Assembly: GCF_018812025.1 (NCBI RefSeq)
Contig: NC_063045.1
Location: 17,781,046 to 17,845,045, forward strand
Origin: Megalobrama amblycephala
Taxonomy: Eukaryota > Chordata > Actinopteri > Cypriniformes > Xenocyprididae
DNA: 64,000 bases
Reading direction: 5' to 3'
A program made the position numbers and the translations under genes. Each line of letters begins with the position of its first letter. Position 1 is the first letter of the stretch. Positions 61,658 through 64,000 of this stretch are shown piece by piece. A model generated the notes under the pieces. It did not search any database. It was given only the letters and a program-made list of their open reading frames with translations, and was not told where the DNA came from.

Positions 61658-63729
61658 GTTCGTTTATATGGCGAGTATTCTGTAGTGTTACGTGGGAAGC
61701 GGTATCTAATAGGCTATAACATAAACATAAAACATTGATATTCTCCACATTATTTCCAGCGGTATTAGCTATTTGTTATTTGGTTCACTTAGTGCCAAGA
61801 AGAAGAAAAAAACAGCCCGCTGAACTCGACAATAGCTGGGCATTTTGTTGTAATGTTACCTGCCATCTAACGGCTAGTTTCAAAATTTTTAACCGTCAAG
61901 CAATTACGAAACGCAAAAACAATAGCCTACCTGGAAGGGTAACGCACAACAATAACAAAACACTGTTTCCTCAAAAAAAAGTAAACCTATGCTAATTAAT
62001 AAAATATTAAATACCCTATAAATTTCTAACATTGCCCAAAACTGACATTTTTTGAATAGAATGCACGTGACTTCTAAACTTTCTGGTAAAATAGCCTATA
62101 TTTTCTTTCTAATTTTCTTTTAGACACTGTGAATGATCGTTTTTACTTTTTTTAATCATTTATTTGCCTTTTCCACTTCATTTAAGTTTTTAAAAGTGTA
62201 TTCATATTTTTATTGATGTCATCATAATAATTATTTGAAAAATATTGTTTAAATGAGTTAGACAAGTGTGAAGTAGTCTAATTAATTAAACAAAAAATAA
62301 ATACATTTTAGTGGCCTATGTTTAACTACATTGTACCATGTCAGCTGTAATGTAAAGTGTGACCAAAAAAGTCATCTAACAAGTCATTTTGATGATGGAG
62401 CATAAATCAGAAATGTCAGTGGTGCTGACAAAATTAACACGAGTGTAGGATAGGCTGTCAAATGTTTTTCATGTTCCACATTTCGTGTTAAATCAAAAAC
62501 GCATTCCTGAATAGAAGTCATCTCAAAAATGTTTGGGTGTTCCTATGAAATTGTGAGCTGGGCATATTCAGTTTGTCTCAAGTACTTGTTTATGGAAAGG
62601 ATACATTAGAAAAGTATGACCATTACAAAACAAAGTTTTATTCTTAGTACATAAGTTTGGAGGCATTGCTCCATGTGTATTGAGAGCAGAGGAGGTGAGA
62701 GAGGTCAGCAGAATGCCGGTGATCACAGTCAGCTGTTCTAATGCGTGGCTTATGGGGTCCCATTGGTGTAAAATTGGTCACATAGGATAGGGCCGGCTGA
62801 CTGACAGAGCAGATATCGTCTGTCTTGATCACATGTGCTCTCTTTTACATGCTCCTTCTTGCTGTATAACCATACTGTATATGTGTTATTTCTGTCCCAT
62901 AGGATTATTTTAATGAAAACATTCTTAGAAACTGTATTGTAGTTTTAAATAATTAATTATAGCAGCTGTATTTTTTATGTGATATTTTCTTAATTTTTAA
63001 GTACTGAAAGGTCACCTTTTCCAGAGCTTGTAAAAATCTGGATGAACCCATATTGATTTTCTGTAGTAAAGTTATAACAGCTAATCAAATGAGGGAAATT
63101 GTTGTCTGTTCTTTTCCTAATAACTTGAATCATATTGTTTTTGGTATTTACAGTATGTGTACAGTTTATATAAAATATATCACACACAATATAAAAAATC
63201 CACACCAAATCCACTTGACGGTTAATGATCACAAGTTGTCGTAATGGTACCTTTTATTAAATAGCAAAACAATACCTGAAAGTCAAAAATAGAAAAGGTA
63301 AAAGAATGTGGAAGAAATTTTAATTAAACATAACTAAAACTTCTTTCCTTACAGGGATAACATTTATGTATAATAACATTTTTATATGGTTTGATACTGT
63401 AACACTTGGTGTTTGAGACAAAAGAGAAATAAAACTAGGCAGGTGTCCAGATTCGTTATGAATGACTAAGCTAACGATTGAGGTATCCAGATTTGCTCCT
63501 ACCTAATAACAAAGAATTATACTTATGTAGAACCTATCAAGTTGGAGGAAAATTATGTAATGAATCATCACCTTTACCATGTTTCTTTCTTATAAAAACT
63601 GTTGTACACTCTTGATTGGGGGAATTTCTCTGAAATTGGTCTGAGATCCTAAAGCATATTAAAGGCATTGTCTGGAGTCTTGTCTGATTACTGCTGCGCA
63701 GCAGGTTAGTGGAACGCTAAAGATCTTAA
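61658..63729 (+). other. start of glypican intron 1
   Basis: AT-rich DNA with no further glypican exon visible. Glypican genes usually have very long first introns, so this fits. Confidence 0.55.
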
Positions 63730-64000
63730 AGGGATAGTTCACCCAAAAATAAAAATTATTCCATGATTTACTCTCCCTCAAGCTATCTTAGGTGTGGCTA
63801 TCTTCTTTCAGACGAACACAATCTGAGATATATTTAAAAATATCCTTAGTCCTCCAAGGTTTATAATGGTTGTGAATGGCAGCCCAAATTTTGAAGACAG
63901 AAAAAATACACCCATCCATAAAAAATGAATCCATATGACTCCAGGGGCTTAATAAAGGCCTTCTGATGCAAATCGATGCATTTGTTTAAGACAAATATCC
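63730..64000. mobile_element. TTAA MITE, left part (runs off the window)
   Basis: TTAA (63726-63729) then AGGGATAGTTCACCC. The interior is inverse to 59420-59560. The right end lies beyond the window. Confidence 0.8.

Overview
The window looks like teleost nuclear DNA, most likely from a cyprinid (zebrafish or carp relative). The genes have short introns with GT-AG sites, the intergenic DNA is AT-rich, and it is crowded with (AT)n, (GT)n and (GATA)n arrays. There are many DNA transposons and MITEs of fish type: Tc1/mariner, hAT, PIF/Harbinger-like and TTAA-targeting families whose ends read AGGGATAGTTCACCC. I saw no prokaryotic features.

Genes. (1) rrp36 lies on the + strand at 644-2694: seven exons that join in frame to 315 codons, a nucleolar 18S rRNA-processing factor. 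(2) A tmem121-type membrane protein lies on the - strand at 31605-32593, essentially complete but with two extra bases at codon 52. (3) rpp21, the zinc-ribbon subunit of RNase P/MRP, lies on the - strand at 55676-60760: five exons that join in frame to 165 codons. (4) The first coding exon of a glypican (GPC3/GPC5 type) lies on the + strand at 61489-61657. It is head-to-head with rpp21, and its intron 1 runs off the right edge. An unrecognised 350-bp ORF at 8850-9200 has coding-like character.

Mobile DNA. The most striking region is 15.4-24 kb. An hAT element (15363-16459) sits 40 bp from a Tc1 transposon (16500-23868). The Tc1 is split by a 5.8-kb element with a 9-bp target duplication (16794-22559). 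Inside that is a further inverted-repeat unit (17335-22020), and inside that a third (about 19300-21102). The stack carries a RecQ-like helicase N-terminus and split THAP-domain exons. Other nested stacks lie at 26492-28391 and 47720-49622. Foldback elements at 14077-14814, 34439-35220, 36352-36491 and 51721-51820 are long palindromes. A 2.8-kb CACTG-ended element at 37551-40354 contains at least four exon-like blocks with good splice sites.

The genes show no operon-like cooperation. rrp36 and rpp21 both serve RNA processing, but they are nearly 60 kb apart and probably regulated separately. rpp21 and the glypican may share a 729-bp head-to-head promoter interval. The stretches between listed features look like ordinary AT-rich intergenic or intronic DNA with decayed repeats.
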